64,000 nucleotides of DNA from Anas platyrhynchos. Its lineage: Eukaryota; Chordata; Aves; Anseriformes; Anatidae. Below, piece by piece: positions 34,501 through 44,968 of the stretch. A program made the translations under genes and the position numbers. The stretch lies in NCBI RefSeq assembly GCF_047663525.1, contig NC_092605.1, positions 5,580,001 to 5,644,000 on the forward strand. The letters run 5' to 3'. Each line of letters begins with the position of its first letter. Positions within the stretch are counted from its first letter, which is position 1. Below the pieces are notes generated by a model. It saw only the letters and a program-made list of their open reading frames with translations, was not told where the DNA came from and ran no database searches.

Positions 34501-37222
34501 GGACAGGCAAGATCTTACCCCAGCTCAGGTCTGACGCCTGTCAGATCCTTACCCTGACAATGGCAGTTACTGCCTGAAAAGATGGTGCTACACAGTAGAC
34601 AGTTCTTAAAACTCAGGTTTGTAGTTTGATTTGAACTATATTCCCTCCTTTATGCCATGCTACTCCTGCCTAAGTCACTGTCATGTTTTAGGGATTTTTC
34701 TTAGCTATTTTCCCCCCCATTCAGCTGCCTTTTGATTGAGTTTTCAAGCAGACTGGAGGTGGTGTAACGGAGGCTCATAAACTGTTCAAGCTTCATGTTC
34801 ACTGCTGCTTTTATATACTGCTGTGAACTTCTGAATAGGTTTTCCAAATTTCATTAATCTGTCATGTAAGACCTCTTAAGGTATTAGAAAGCAGTACTTG
34901 TCCTGGTTCCATAGTAACTCAGAATCGTTTACAAGGATAATGATGTGCTTGTGAAGAAGAATGTTCGCCTTGCCATTCAGAATAATGCAGAATATGCATA
35001 GGTGAGGAGAAGGCTTTGAGATGGAAAGGCTTGGACTGAGCTAACTGTCTAAAAAGAAATTTGACTATGCCTCCTCCCAGATTTACTCTGTTCATTTTTT
35101 CTTTTTGCATCAATGAACTGAGTAGCAGCAGAAAAAAATGGGCCACCTGTTTTTGTGTGTTTGGTTCCTGAGCAGTCGTGTTACAGACTTATTTTTTTTA
35201 AATCATCTACTGCTACAACTTTACATGCATATCAATTTTGATGTAAGGGTTGCATGCAGAATGGGTTCATGTCTGAAGTCTGAGCAGTCCTTAATGCCGT
35301 ATATGCTTGTGTTGTGGTGGAAATTAAAAATATCTAACAATCTTCCTTTTTCAACTGTAGAACTGTATGAGAAAACTTACAATGGTGAAAAAGTAATCTA
35401 CTGGGAAGTGAAGTACCCTTTTCCTCTCTCAAACAGAGATGTATCCTTTAATGCTTTTTGCTTTCATTGTATTTTTTGTCACCTGGTCATCCAGGGATCC
35501 TGATGGAGTGCTGACTGTACAGCTTTCCTGAACTTGATCTAGCATCTCACAGTCCTCGTGTTATATCAGTATGTATAGCTGGAGGAAGAGTGTGGGTGCT
35601 TCTTCCCACAGGCAACTAAAGCTTGCACAGCTGAATTATCACTCTGCAAGACTGAATCCTGCGTAAGCATAAGAAATAACTTGAAGGGGCTGCTATTCAT
35701 AACGGAATTCACTTGTCAATTCATCGTATGTCAAACTGACGCTGTTTTGACATGCCTCCTCAACTCAGAACACAGTATGTCTATATTCGTGAATGTCAAG
35801 AGATGGATTTTGATGGGCGGAAGATCTGGGTTGTGTTAGCTCAAAGTGTGTCTGTTCCTCAGTGCCCTGAAAAGCCTGGTATTATCAGAGTTAAAAGTTA
35901 TAAACAAAGTCTGGCAATTGAAAGTGATGGCAAGACTGGATCTAAAGGTAAGAAGTCAAAAAAATAGATCACAAGTCATGTAGCCAAAGAATGTGTGCGT
36001 TAGCAAAATGCACGAAGAGGGAGACTGGAGATTTTAAACTAAAACAGTTACTATGTAAAGTGGATATAGTGAGCTCTAGGAGTATTGAAAAATGAAACTT
36101 GGAAAAATCCAGCACAGTGTTTTACCATAAAGATTTTAAATGGTTGGGCTTGGTAAATAAGAACAGAGTACTGATTGCTTCGCTACCAAACACACACACA
36201 CCTGTCTTCCTGCCAGTCAGTTCAATTGGGTAGAGTTGGAAAGCGCTTAATTCATCAATGATTTAAGTACCATGTTTGACAGGTTTATAGATGATAGGCT
36301 TTGCCTAGAGAGTGACTTCTGACTCACTTGTCCTTTAAAGACATATTTACTTTATAAAGGCTGCTTAAACTGGTTTGGAATAGCATAAATTAGTATTATT
36401 CTTTGAACCCCTCAGAGGTTAACTAGGAATGGTTATATTTATCTCAAATTCCAATTCAATACAAGTTTGACTCCTTTTTTTGTAAAGGACTTGGAGCAGA
36501 ACTCTTGTACTTAGTGCTTCAGTCATGTGTCTTGATAGTTTCTGTCATATGGTATTAGAGCTAATACCTAAGCTATGTCTGCATAACTTTCTGGTAACTT
36601 CTTTCTCATCTCCAGTCTATATGTACTATTTCGATAATCCTGGTGGCATGATTCCATCATGGCTGGTCAATTGGGCTGCCAAGGTAAGTAAAGGTTGACA
36701 GGGCAATTGTCTTTGTCTGTTTCAAAAAAATATATTCACTGTATCCAAACCTGTCTTCTGTATATTGGGGTAAAATTATTAATTTTTTTTAAATGGATGT
36801 ATTCATCCTCCTAGGTCTTACACAGTGACATTTTTAGAGACTCAGTGTTGCTTGCTCTCTTCATAGCAATTGTCTTAATATTTTTTGATTTCTATCAAAT
36901 TCCTTGGCTTAGTCAATGGGGTAGCTAAATCTGTGCAAGAAAAACAACAAATCAATGTTCCAGAGTGTATGTGAATAGCCTTAACACTTCGATAATGCAG
37001 TCTGGTCATGTAGTATTAAAAGAATGGTCTGCTTGTACCAGATGTTAAATTGTCCTGTATTTGAAGGCCTTGATCTATATAGTGTGAATATGCATCTTGC
37101 TATAGTTCTTTTTGATTACATTGTACAAGAGTGACTTACTGCTTTTCTCTTTACAGAGTGGCGTGCCTGCTTTCTTGAAGGATATGCAGAAAGCTTGCTG
37201 TAATTATTCTAAGAGAACATAG
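28444..37222 (+). CDS. PCTP: Phosphatidylcholine transfer protein (StARD2), six coding exons, intact
   Basis: Joined exons: 28444-28584, 31664-31781, 35361-35440, 35776-35947, 36616-36683, 37157-37222. They total 645 bases, 214 codons plus stop, with all phases compatible and the same length as mammalian PCTP. PCTP is a cytosolic START-domain protein that carries one phosphatidylcholine between membranes. The START domain fills nearly the whole chain. Conserved blocks include GLYEYK (50-55), FRKQWDQYV (77-85), YWEVKYPFPLSNRDYVY (100-116), YKQSLAIESDGK (155-166) and YYFDNPGG (174-181). Ligand-site residues known from the human structure are kept at identical numbers: Arg78, Asp82, Trp101, Tyr114 and Tyr155. 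Ser110, a reported phosphorylation site, is also kept. The C-terminal helix carries VPAFLKDMQKAC. The ATG at 28444 has A at -3 and G at +4 and aligns with the mammalian start; the frame stays open upstream (see findings). Confidence 0.98.
28585..31663 (+). other. PCTP: PCTP intron 1
   Basis: A 3.1 kb GT-AG intron (donor GTGGGC, acceptor CTGTTTCCACAG). The first 400 bp are CpG island; the rest is ordinary AT-rich intron. An 89-codon open frame at 31315-31584 has no matching splice pair and is not called. Confidence 0.9.
31664..31781 (+). CDS. PCTP: PCTP coding exon 2
   Basis: Encodes residues 48-86 (QSGLYEYKIFGG through FRKQWDQYVK) and ends after the first base of codon 87 (phase 1) at AAAG|GTAAGC. 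It contains Arg78 and Asp82 of the phosphocholine-binding region. Confidence 0.98.
31782..35360 (+). other. PCTP: PCTP intron 2
   Basis: A 3.6 kb U2-type intron (donor GTAAGC, acceptor TTTTTCAACTGTAG). It contains a minus-strand, protein-like open frame at 33618-33944, described separately. I recognise no mobile element in it. Confidence 0.9.
33618..33944 (-). pseudogene. Unidentified protein-like antisense ORF in PCTP intron 2 (possible retrocopy)
   Basis: The minus-strand frame is open for 108 codons between stops. The predicted chain is alanine-, glutamine- and leucine-rich with balanced composition. It contains FQLRAASFSIAQAQLSRII, AQEHVVLQSLLFSHSFSDKL, AAAAQAKPPGLKISPSQLRG and MDIQEPALEAAGVLTAMQQQ, and the middle looks helical. 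The frame also reads sensibly for 23 more codons past the TAA before a TAG. No ATG precedes it in a good context, because the frame starts directly after a stop, and no poly(A) tail was identified. I do not recognise the family. It may be a fragment of a processed pseudogene, an antisense exon, or a chance frame. Confidence 0.3.
35361..35440 (+). CDS. PCTP: PCTP coding exon 3
   Basis: Completes codon 87 and runs to residue 113 (ELYEKTYNGEKVIYWEVKYP through SNRD), ending in phase 0 at GAT|GTATCC. It contains Trp101 and Ser110. The donor is not a usual U2 donor; it matches the U12 consensus. Confidence 0.97.
35441..35449 (+). promoter_or_regulatory. PCTP: U12-type 5' splice site of PCTP intron 3
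   Basis: The intron begins GTATCCTTT, an exact match to the minor-spliceosome donor consensus RTATCCTTT of the GT-AG subtype. As a U2 donor it would be poor because it lacks the usual purine and G at +3 to +5. The exon boundary is fixed independently by protein homology (NRD|YVY). Confidence 0.88.
35756..35764 (+). promoter_or_regulatory. PCTP: U12-type branch-point sequence in PCTP intron 3
   Basis: CTCCTCAAC matches the U12 branch consensus TTCCTYAAC at eight of nine positions. The two candidate branch adenosines (35762 and 35763) are 12-13 bases from the terminal G of the intron, inside the narrow window used by U12 introns. Confidence 0.82.
35776..35947 (+). CDS. PCTP: PCTP coding exon 4
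   Basis: Encodes residues 114-170 (YVYIRECQEM through SDGKTGSK) and ends after one base of codon 171 at AAAG|GTAAGA. It contains Tyr114 and Tyr155 and the conserved YKQSLAIESDGK block. An upstream in-frame ATG at 35752 lies in the intron and is not used. Confidence 0.98.
35948..36615 (+). other. PCTP: PCTP intron 4
   Basis: A 668-base GT-AG intron (donor GTAAGA, acceptor CTCATCTCCAG). A short CA repeat lies near 36189-36202. Nothing else was noted. Confidence 0.92.
36616..36683 (+). CDS. PCTP: PCTP coding exon 5
   Basis: Completes codon 171 and runs to residue 193 (VYMYYFDNPGGMIPSWLVNW, AAK), ending in phase 0 at AAG|GTAAGT. This is the highly conserved segment leading into the C-terminal helix of the START domain. 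Confidence 0.98.
36684..37156 (+). other. PCTP: PCTP intron 5
   Basis: A 473-base GT-AG intron (donor GTAAGT, acceptor TTTTCTCTTTACAG). No internal feature was noted. Confidence 0.92.
37157..37222 (+). CDS. PCTP: PCTP coding exon 6 (terminal)
   Basis: Encodes residues 194-214 (SGVPAFLKDMQKACCNYSKR, then T) and the TAG stop. It forms most of the amphipathic C-terminal helix, which in mammalian PCTP mediates membrane contact. Confidence 0.97.
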   Translation, partial: SGVPAFLKDMQKACCNYSKRT

Positions 37223-38374
37223 GTCACATTTGATCTGAATTATTTAATTTCTAAAGTTCTGCACTTACAGGAATAGCTATTATACACTGGATAAAATCTA
37301 CCTCTAACACTGGAAATCATTTTATTTTTGTCAGTTTATGCCTTGAATCTTGTTAGAGCTTTGTTTCCATCTCCAAGTGAAGAGCTACCTTCCACCAAGT
37401 TAATATAACATCAGCTGCCTCCTCTTCATAGTATTAAGTACTTATTTTTTTTAGTATTAGTACTTAAATTTTTTCATGTCCTCCTTGCTTTGCTTATGCT
37501 GATTGCCATAGCTCAGCTAGAGGAGTTTTATTGATTAAAATTACATCCTCAGGCAAGAGATGATCATTTTTGCTAGGAAAAATATCTGAACCTGTACTGA
37601 AAATTTTCTGCATGTGTTACGCCCAGATCTGTTTTTGTGGCCTTGCAGGGTATCTTCGTACTGAAATTGAATAATGGAACTTACATTGCTTGAGAGGAAA
37701 CACTTCTGCTACCTGAATTTATCATTCTTAATGTTGTCTGCCTGCCATTAACCTAAAAACAATAGTGTTCATAGATGAATTACTTGAAGTCTGCAGTAGG
37801 AACTGGAATTTTGTCACTCAGCTTCCTTGTGATGGCTTTAAGTCCAGATATAAAAGCACATGTACCTAAAGCCTTGCATTCACATCCCAGTACCCCGATA
37901 TGAAAAGTATGGAGCATTAGCTGTGTCTAGCTAGTAAAAAAGGAGGAGTTGGCTTCCATGGTTAATTTAAGGGGAACACATTACATCTTCAGAGTCAGTA
38001 ACTTTACTGACTGCTTGGAAAGAACTTTGGACACCAGCTCTAAACTGGAAGTAATTTTAAACTGGATGCCTGCAACTGATTTAGACATACTTGTTTCCCT
38101 GCTTGTGAATGAACTAGATACGAAACGTGGGATTGCTTGCATTTTTAAATTTCATGTTGATGTAAAGAATGAAAATGTTAATTTTGGATGGTAATCCACT
38201 AAAATCACAACTGAGCAGGAAATTAAATTTACAGCACCTTTGCAGGGGGAGGGTAGAGTGCATCAAGGGTGAGAGGGCCTCAGTCTCAGGGATGTAAAAT
38301 ATTCTGCATCTTTACTAAATCTGCTCCTGTTTCTGAACAGATCTTGTAAAGGAGTAGCTTTATATTGTTAAAAA

Positions 38375-38380
38375 AATAAA
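38375..38380 (+). terminator. PCTP: PCTP poly(A) signal 1 (AATAAA)
   Basis: Canonical AATAAA about 1.15 kb after the stop codon, preceded by an A-rich stretch. Confidence 0.55.
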
Positions 38381-38422
38381 ATGGTTGAAGTGATTGCCTT
38401 TATACCTCATGTGAATGTTTCC

Positions 38423-38428
38423 AATAAA
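38423..38428 (+). terminator. PCTP: PCTP poly(A) signal 2 (AATAAA)
   Basis: A second canonical AATAAA (in CCAATAAATC), 48 bases after the first. A TG/T-rich stretch (TTTGTGAAGTCCTTTTGTT) follows about 15 bases later and resembles a downstream cleavage element, so this one is the more likely signal in use. Confidence 0.6.
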
Positions 38429-38445
38429 TCATTACTCTATTTGTG

Positions 38446-41400
38446 AAGTCCTTTTGTTAAGTCTCTCGTGTTTAAGACTATGCAGGTCAGAAATGACAGG
38501 CTGATTTCATGTGCTGTTTCATTTCTAAAGCCTTTTTGATTCATGAGAACTAAGCAGGATTCCATGTGTTCTGGCAGCAAGCTCCTCATCGGCTTAGGTG
38601 TTTTTTTCAAGTGTCTTTTAGTCAGAGAACAAACACCAACAGAGAATAGTACTCATGCATAATACTCTGTAACTTTCCATAATTTTTGTACATACGCACT
38701 TACTGGAGCTGGACCCACCTTTCTATTTGTATACCAAAAATTAATCATATTCATCATGTCAAAAATATGATGGTGTTTTACTTGAGCATATAAATTCTCA
38801 AATTTCTTTTTTTTGGGGCAGTATTTGCAAAAATTACCCTGAGCTTCAGAAATCATTTTTAGTGCTGTTAAGTATGTAAGAATTCAACTGGCATAAGCAA
38901 TCACAAGCATACTGGTGTTGCTTTAGAACAACAGGACTGGGATACAAGTTATGTAAGACAGAAGAGCAAACCAAACTGTTCCAGACTTGAAGATAATGGA
39001 ATTTGAAAAGGGGACTAGCTGAGTGTGGATCCTCATAGATGAAGCATGGAAAGTAATGGGTTTCTGATTGCTTGTGAGATTAACTACCTCTGTACCACAG
39101 TAATATCAAACCTATCTGCAATGTAAATCTACCTTAAAACAGAGTTCCAAGATTTACAAGGACATTTACCTAGTGAACTGAGTACGTGCACAGAGATGAA
39201 TCATGTACAGATGAGTTAATTTTCTTATTTTTTCTTCAGCTATTCCATAATTTTGTTTAGCCTTTAATGAAAGCAGGATAAAGTGGAAGTATTTTGTATT
39301 CATAAGTTCATGATTGCCTCCTTGTCATTCTTATAGTCACTTGTCATCAAGACATAGTACGCATTTGTCTGCAGTAGGCTGAAGCATTAAGACTGAGTGT
39401 TCAAGAAGCTGAATGGTCCCATTGTCAATCTTGCTGAAAACTTGATTTCCTACAGACCTCACAGTGAGAGTGCAGAACACATGGCATTTGCTCACGTACC
39501 CTTATTAGAAGCCATTGCACAGGCAGTTTCTTGTGCTGTATGCAACTTTCCAAATTAAAATTCATATTTGATTAAACAGTAGCTACTGAAAACAGCTTTT
39601 CCTTTATTCACAGCATCTAATCAGTGAAGAGAGATGAATGCAACATCAAATCTGTTAAATTTAGGTCCCCATTGGCTTTCATAGTGACATAAATATGCAG
39701 TGACACTTCATTCTATTTATTTAAGTATGAGTTACTACACCTATCTTTTATTGCTAGTGAAGAAAAAGCTGTTGCAGCTTTGTGTGGTGTGGCTTCTTGT
39801 TTAAGTGGGAGATTATGGCCCAGAAAAAAAGTGTTTGTATTGTTAAATTTTCGGATGCAGAAGACTTATTCATACAGCATTTTAGAGCCTTATTCAGGAC
39901 TGATTGAATATATTAATAATGTATAAATTATACCTGCATCGTGAACTTTTCTGGATAGCTTGAACAGAAATGTACCTGCTGTGAAAGTCGTAAGGCATGG
40001 TACATTATAAGCACTGCGCACAGAATTCAAAAAATGCCAGCCCTGTCCCATGCTGCTTGTTCATGTAGCACCTGAAAGTTAGCTTTCTGTTGCCACCAGC
40101 TGGCCTACAAATGGAGCTCTGAGTTTGAGCTTGTAGGATGATATATTGTGAGTTATAGGATCATTTGAAAAAAAAAAAAGAGGAATTTCCACCAGGTGAT
40201 GACTGAGCCTCTTATTTTAAATATCCCTCCCTCATTAACAGAACAGTACGTACTGTTCACTGTAAGGTTTTCCTTATAGTGAAGTAGAACTGGGAAACTG
40301 CTGTAGTTTCTGTCATTATTACAGGTATCTGATCCAAAGCTTGATGATCTGACTTTCTATAAATCATAATGAGCTTTGGATATATTCTGATATATAAATT
40401 TTATTTTAAAGTTACCAGGTATTCTAAAATCCTATTTTTGCATGTTGTTCACAGAACTAAGTCTTTTGTTTTTGACATTACTGCTCACCCACCTCCTGTT
40501 TCCATGAGGACTGATACTGGGCAATTTGCAGCACTTTGTCCTGCCAAAATCTGTATGAGAAAACTGACAGCCCTTCTCCCCTCTAGTCATTATTTCATGC
40601 CTGTGACAGCAAATGGCTTTGTTGTAGCAAAATGCATATAAACCATTCTTCTACGTTGTGTTCTAGTCATTCAAATCCATTCTTTCCAGGTGATCTCTCT
40701 ATAAAACTATTGTATTTGAGTTGGAAGGTTAAGTAAAGGAAAGATTCTGAGTAACCCAAAGTCAACACAGTGAATGATGTCAGATGTGCAGTCGCTGTAG
40801 TTCTGCCTCTCAGAAGATGATGCGTAAAGGGAAACACAAGTTGTCTTTGCTCAGGAAACATCTGGTTGATACTTTATTTCTCAAGCAGGTCATTGGCTTT
40901 TTATAATTTAATGGAACAGAAAAATGTGGGAAGATAGGGGGATAGATGTCTGATACTAATGCACTCTAGTAGGCCACCTATCTTCCAACCAACACTTTTG
41001 GTTTCCATTATCTTAGTCGTCTGTGTATAAAGAATACTTTCAAGTGAGACCTAATGGTATTTAAATTTCCATTAGTTGGGAGTAATCTCTCCTGGAGCAT
41101 GGATTTGCCTTACAGGAGGATTATTTCATAATCAAATTTACTGCCCCACTGTAGTTTTCTGGTGAGAGGAGAATACTAGACTTTGAGACAGCATTTCTTC
41201 CCTTTTCACTCATCTCCAAAAGCTGGTAAGACACTGAAAACCTCCATACAAAAACAGAGGGGAAGACTTAGGACTGGAGGTAAGTTATAGATCTAGATGG
41301 GCTACACTTAAGGTAAATGCCCTTTGAGGACTAATAACAAGAAATCTCTGTAGCAAGATGAATTTTGAATTTTGTTACATGATTTCTGACTGTCCTGGCT

Positions 41401-43335
41401 TATAACTGCAGACCTAGGAGACATTCTGACCCAAATAATAAATAACACTGATGTTTAAACTACTTAAATCTACTTTTTTTTTTTTTTTACCTTTTTTTAT
41501 TTTTTTCCTGCAGTGGCCAATTAACATACTAATTAGGATTACATATGAACACAGATGCACAGAGAAAGAGAACATCATCTTTCCCTATTGGTTTAGTATT
41601 CTCTGTTTGAGAACTTGACTATAACCCATTATTCTCTGGACTACAAAAGTAGCTCGGAGTCCAGCTGTGAGATGGGAGCGTGTTAAATGGGAACAGCTCT
41701 CCACTGGAAACCTTCATTTCCCAAGTAGGAAGAGCTGCACACTGTGAATAAGTGTTTCATGGAACATGCCATAATAAATAAGGAATTATGTTGAATGGCC
41801 TCGAATATAGGCATTAATATTAGTCTCGAGAAAAATTGCCTGCATCCCAGCTGTGCAACTACTTAAACTGAAAGTTGTTGCTACAGTTCAAGCACAACTA
41901 TCTGTAAAATAAAGATTTAAGAGAGTTTCTCTCTTTCTCTGTCTTCACTAAATATTTATGCATACTTTCAGATTTTTCTAAGACCTGTTTGATCACTAGA
42001 GGTAGAAGAGATTATAAGCATTCTGATGCTGGAAGTGGCATTTTTTTTGTCCCAAATATACTCCTCTGATACAGTCTCTCTACAGAGAAACTCTTGAGAA
42101 TGAATTTTAATAGATTGTCTTGTTCCTAGAATGGCAAGTTTTGGACTGCAGCAGTTCTTCCAAGAGATTCTATAATACTTAAGGCCAAAGGTGTGCTGTA
42201 CATGCTTGAAACAGATGCCTGCTGTTAAGTTACAAGGCTCAGTGCCTTTCTGTCTAAGCATATCTTGAAAGGTTTTAAGCCTTTCCCTATTTCACCTAGA
42301 GTTCGGGGGGCGGGGGAGGGGGGTGGGGGGTAGGGGTTGGCTTTTAATATCCCTAGTGTATATACACGTCTTCCAAAGCATGACAGAAATTGTGTAATTG
42401 GCTATAAGTGGATGTTTCATATTCAGCTGCAGCTTGAAGTTCTGGTTTGAGAGTGGGTTTTAAACATTTTTATTAAGACCAGGCTACTGCTGTGCATTTT
42501 AAAAGTTAATGCACTTTCTCAGTATGGAAGTCATATAATTGAGCTGTATATTTGAATGGAGAGCGTGATCCCACAAGAAGCCAAAATTGCCTGGCCAACC
42601 CATTTATCCTGTGAAAGGCTCATATGATGCTGTTCACCTATTGAAATAAAAACAAACAGTAGGAACATTTCTTCAGCAGGAAATTACTTTGACACTAAAA
42701 AGAAAAAGGTCTATTGTCTGAGAGTGTGAGGTGGGCATGCAAGAAAGTACATTGCCTTCCACTTTATTTTATTATTATTTTTTTTTTTGTAACATGGGTA
42801 TAGGATATAAACTGACCCTTGATAACACTGAAGGCATAGTTTTAGGAACCATGAAGCGGAGAGCAATGTCATTGAATAATTAGCTTGATGAATTCACTAC
42901 AATGAGAGGCTGACATGCCAGCAATTTAGAAAAAGGACTTTGAAATCCGTTTGGAACAACTTGGAGAATATGACTAAACAAATATTCTGATGAACCTTAA
43001 AGGTCTTTCAGCAAATACAAGTCTAGAAATACCTGCCAGATCACCAAATGCGATTACAAACATCACATTAATGCAAATCATTCCCTTTCATAATGTATGT
43101 TTAACAGACATGTGTTTAACCCATCTCTTTCAAACTAGTAATTTTGTACACTCAGTTTCATTGCTAAGTGTATTAAGTGTATTTTGAAAATATGATTTCA
43201 GCAGAGAACTGGTATATTGCTCTTCATTTGTTTTATGATCAGTAGATATCAAGATATATTATAACAACATAAGGGAAGTATTTCAGCGTTTTTATCAGTG
43301 ATGATAATTAGCAATGAAGCAAGTGGCTCAGACAG
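38446..43335. other. Intergenic spacer downstream of PCTP
   Basis: No gene supported. It contains an A12 run at 40149-40160, T-rich runs at about 41474-41509, and the G-rich tract at 42304-42340. Open frames are short and unrecognised. Confidence 0.45.
42304..42340 (+). repeat. G-rich tract with G-quadruplex potential
   Basis: At least five runs of four or more G separated by one or two bases (G6, C, G5, A, G6, T, G6, TA, G4). This satisfies the usual G3+N1-7 quadruplex pattern with very short loops. It is not in a CpG island and no gene start is near. Confidence 0.9.
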
Positions 43336-43513
43336 ATTATGAAATCTCCATTTTTGGAGATACTTAAAGCTCAGCTGGACAAGGCCCTTGGCAATTTATC
43401 TGACTTTGAAATTAAAGCCAACTTCAAATTTGGTGCTACACTGGGCTGCAGGTTGGAACAGATGAAGTGTTGACTCCTATATGTCCTTCCCAAGCTGAAT
43501 TGTATGATTTTTA
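43336..43513 (+). mobile_element. Ancient, diverged CR1 3'-end fragment
   Basis: Remnants of the CR1 3' end are recognisable in order: GAAATCTCCATTTTTGGAGA, TACTTAAAGCTCAGCTGGAC, AAGGCCCTTGGCAA, GGGCTGCAGGTTGGA and a CCTTCCCAAGCTGAATTGTATGATTTTTA tail. Indels and substitutions are frequent, so it is much older than the other three CR1 fragments in the window. Confidence 0.75.
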
Positions 43514-44910
43514 TTAATAATCCAGTAGATTACAGTAAGTATCCTCCAGAGTAGGCAGAATTATTTTCTTCCCGAATACTGCTATTTAACAAACTGACTT
43601 GAATAAGCTAAATTCCTACAATGTACAATGAGATGCACAGGAATAGGAAAATCCTGTAATCAAACCCATATTACAAACAGGTATATTCACACTTCTCACA
43701 AGAGATTTGTGGTTATCTTGCATTATTGTTTTAATTTATTATTTTAACTACAATTGTTGGTTGGAATTAGCTGAGAAATCTGGGAAATTTAAAGTAGATG
43801 AAATGAAAGCAGACTTTCTGAATCTTTGCTAACGAAGCCTAATGTAATAAGTACACTACCGAGTAACAACATGAATGCTTTTGGAAAAGAATAGCAATGA
43901 AAAGATAAACGGGGACTGTGCTGCACACTCAGAAACAAGTTATTGATGCTAGTTGTTATGGTCTATTGCCTGTTGCACCCAGCAGCTGTAGATCGTATGT
44001 GAAAGGTTAAAGCTGGGAAAGCCTCAACTGGGCAAAGTTGTGATGTAATAAAAAGACAAGATTGAATGCAGGTTTAGAATATCTAAACATTCCACAATGA
44101 TCCTCTGGCTTTACCTGAACCATCACGGCACAGTATTTTCAAAGACAACATGCTGAGCCAAGCAGCACTCACAAAATTACAGCCTTATATGTCCTGAGAT
44201 TCCCTTTTTGTCAGATGGGAACATACATTCAATCATATTTAATTCAAATTGAATTAATATTAAGGGAATATTTAGTGTTACTAAATGGAATCTTCTTCAC
44301 CAGACCTGATTCTTATTACCAGCCTAATTCAGTAATTAGCAATAGAAGACAGATCTTTGTATTGATTCCACAGTGGACTTTCCTATACCTGGTCCAGTGG
44401 TGGATATTTCCAGTCAGTGTTTACTGGTGACATCTTTTACTCTCACATGCTTTTCCCTTTCCCTTCCCCCTTCAGTACTGTGTCAACATTTGGGATGAGC
44501 CCAAATCCTAATGTGTGATCTGACCTTCTGACATCTTAGCCCAGTGAGCTACCAACTTAGCTGTGCTTCCTGCTCAGGAGAGTGAAGCACAAACATCATT
44601 CTCAAGGATCTCAGTCTGCTTACTTATTATTTTTCTGCTTGTCAGTTCTTGTGCATTTTACTGTATTATAAAAATTCTGGATGTATTTTTGTTCCCAAAA
44701 TGAAGACTTATTTTGAGATTTTTGCTGTGCCAACTGCACAAAGAACAAACATATTTGCTAGAGTCCCAGTAAATTTCATGTTCTGACTTTGAAAACCTGT
44801 ATTATTTTAGCACTGTTATGGAAACACCAAGCTCTTAGAGCATTCTTCCCTAGATAAGATAGCTTCAGCTTTTGCAGTTTCCTGTTTTCTCCAAATATCT
44901 AAAAAAGTTA

Positions 44911-44968
44911 AAAACAAACAAACAAACAAAAAACCACCACCACCACCACCAACAACAAAAAAACCACC
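44911..44968. repeat. Compound (CAAA)n-(CCA)n microsatellite
   Basis: (ACAA)n units run into CCACCACCACC units and end in AACAACAAAAAAACCACC. In forward frame the middle would read as a histidine run, which explains an apparent small open frame there. Confidence 0.9.

Larger units (their letters stand above)
35441..35775 (+). other. PCTP: PCTP intron 3, U12-type (minor spliceosome)
   Basis: A short 335-base intron in phase 0 with a U12 donor (GTATCCTTT), a U12-like branch site 12-13 bases from the 3' end, and a GAACACAG acceptor without a strong polypyrimidine tract. All three properties are typical of U12 introns. Confidence 0.88.
37223..38445 (+). other. PCTP: PCTP 3' UTR
   Basis: About 1.2 kb of AT-rich sequence from the stop to just past the second poly(A) signal. 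An 81-codon open frame at 37949-38194 lies in it and has no recognisable domain. The end is inferred from the signals; no transcript data are available. Confidence 0.6.

Noticed and set aside
35752..35775. Extension of PCTP exon 4 upstream to the in-frame ATG at 35752.
   Set aside because: This stretch contains the U12 branch site and acceptor, and homology starts exactly at YVY after CACAG.
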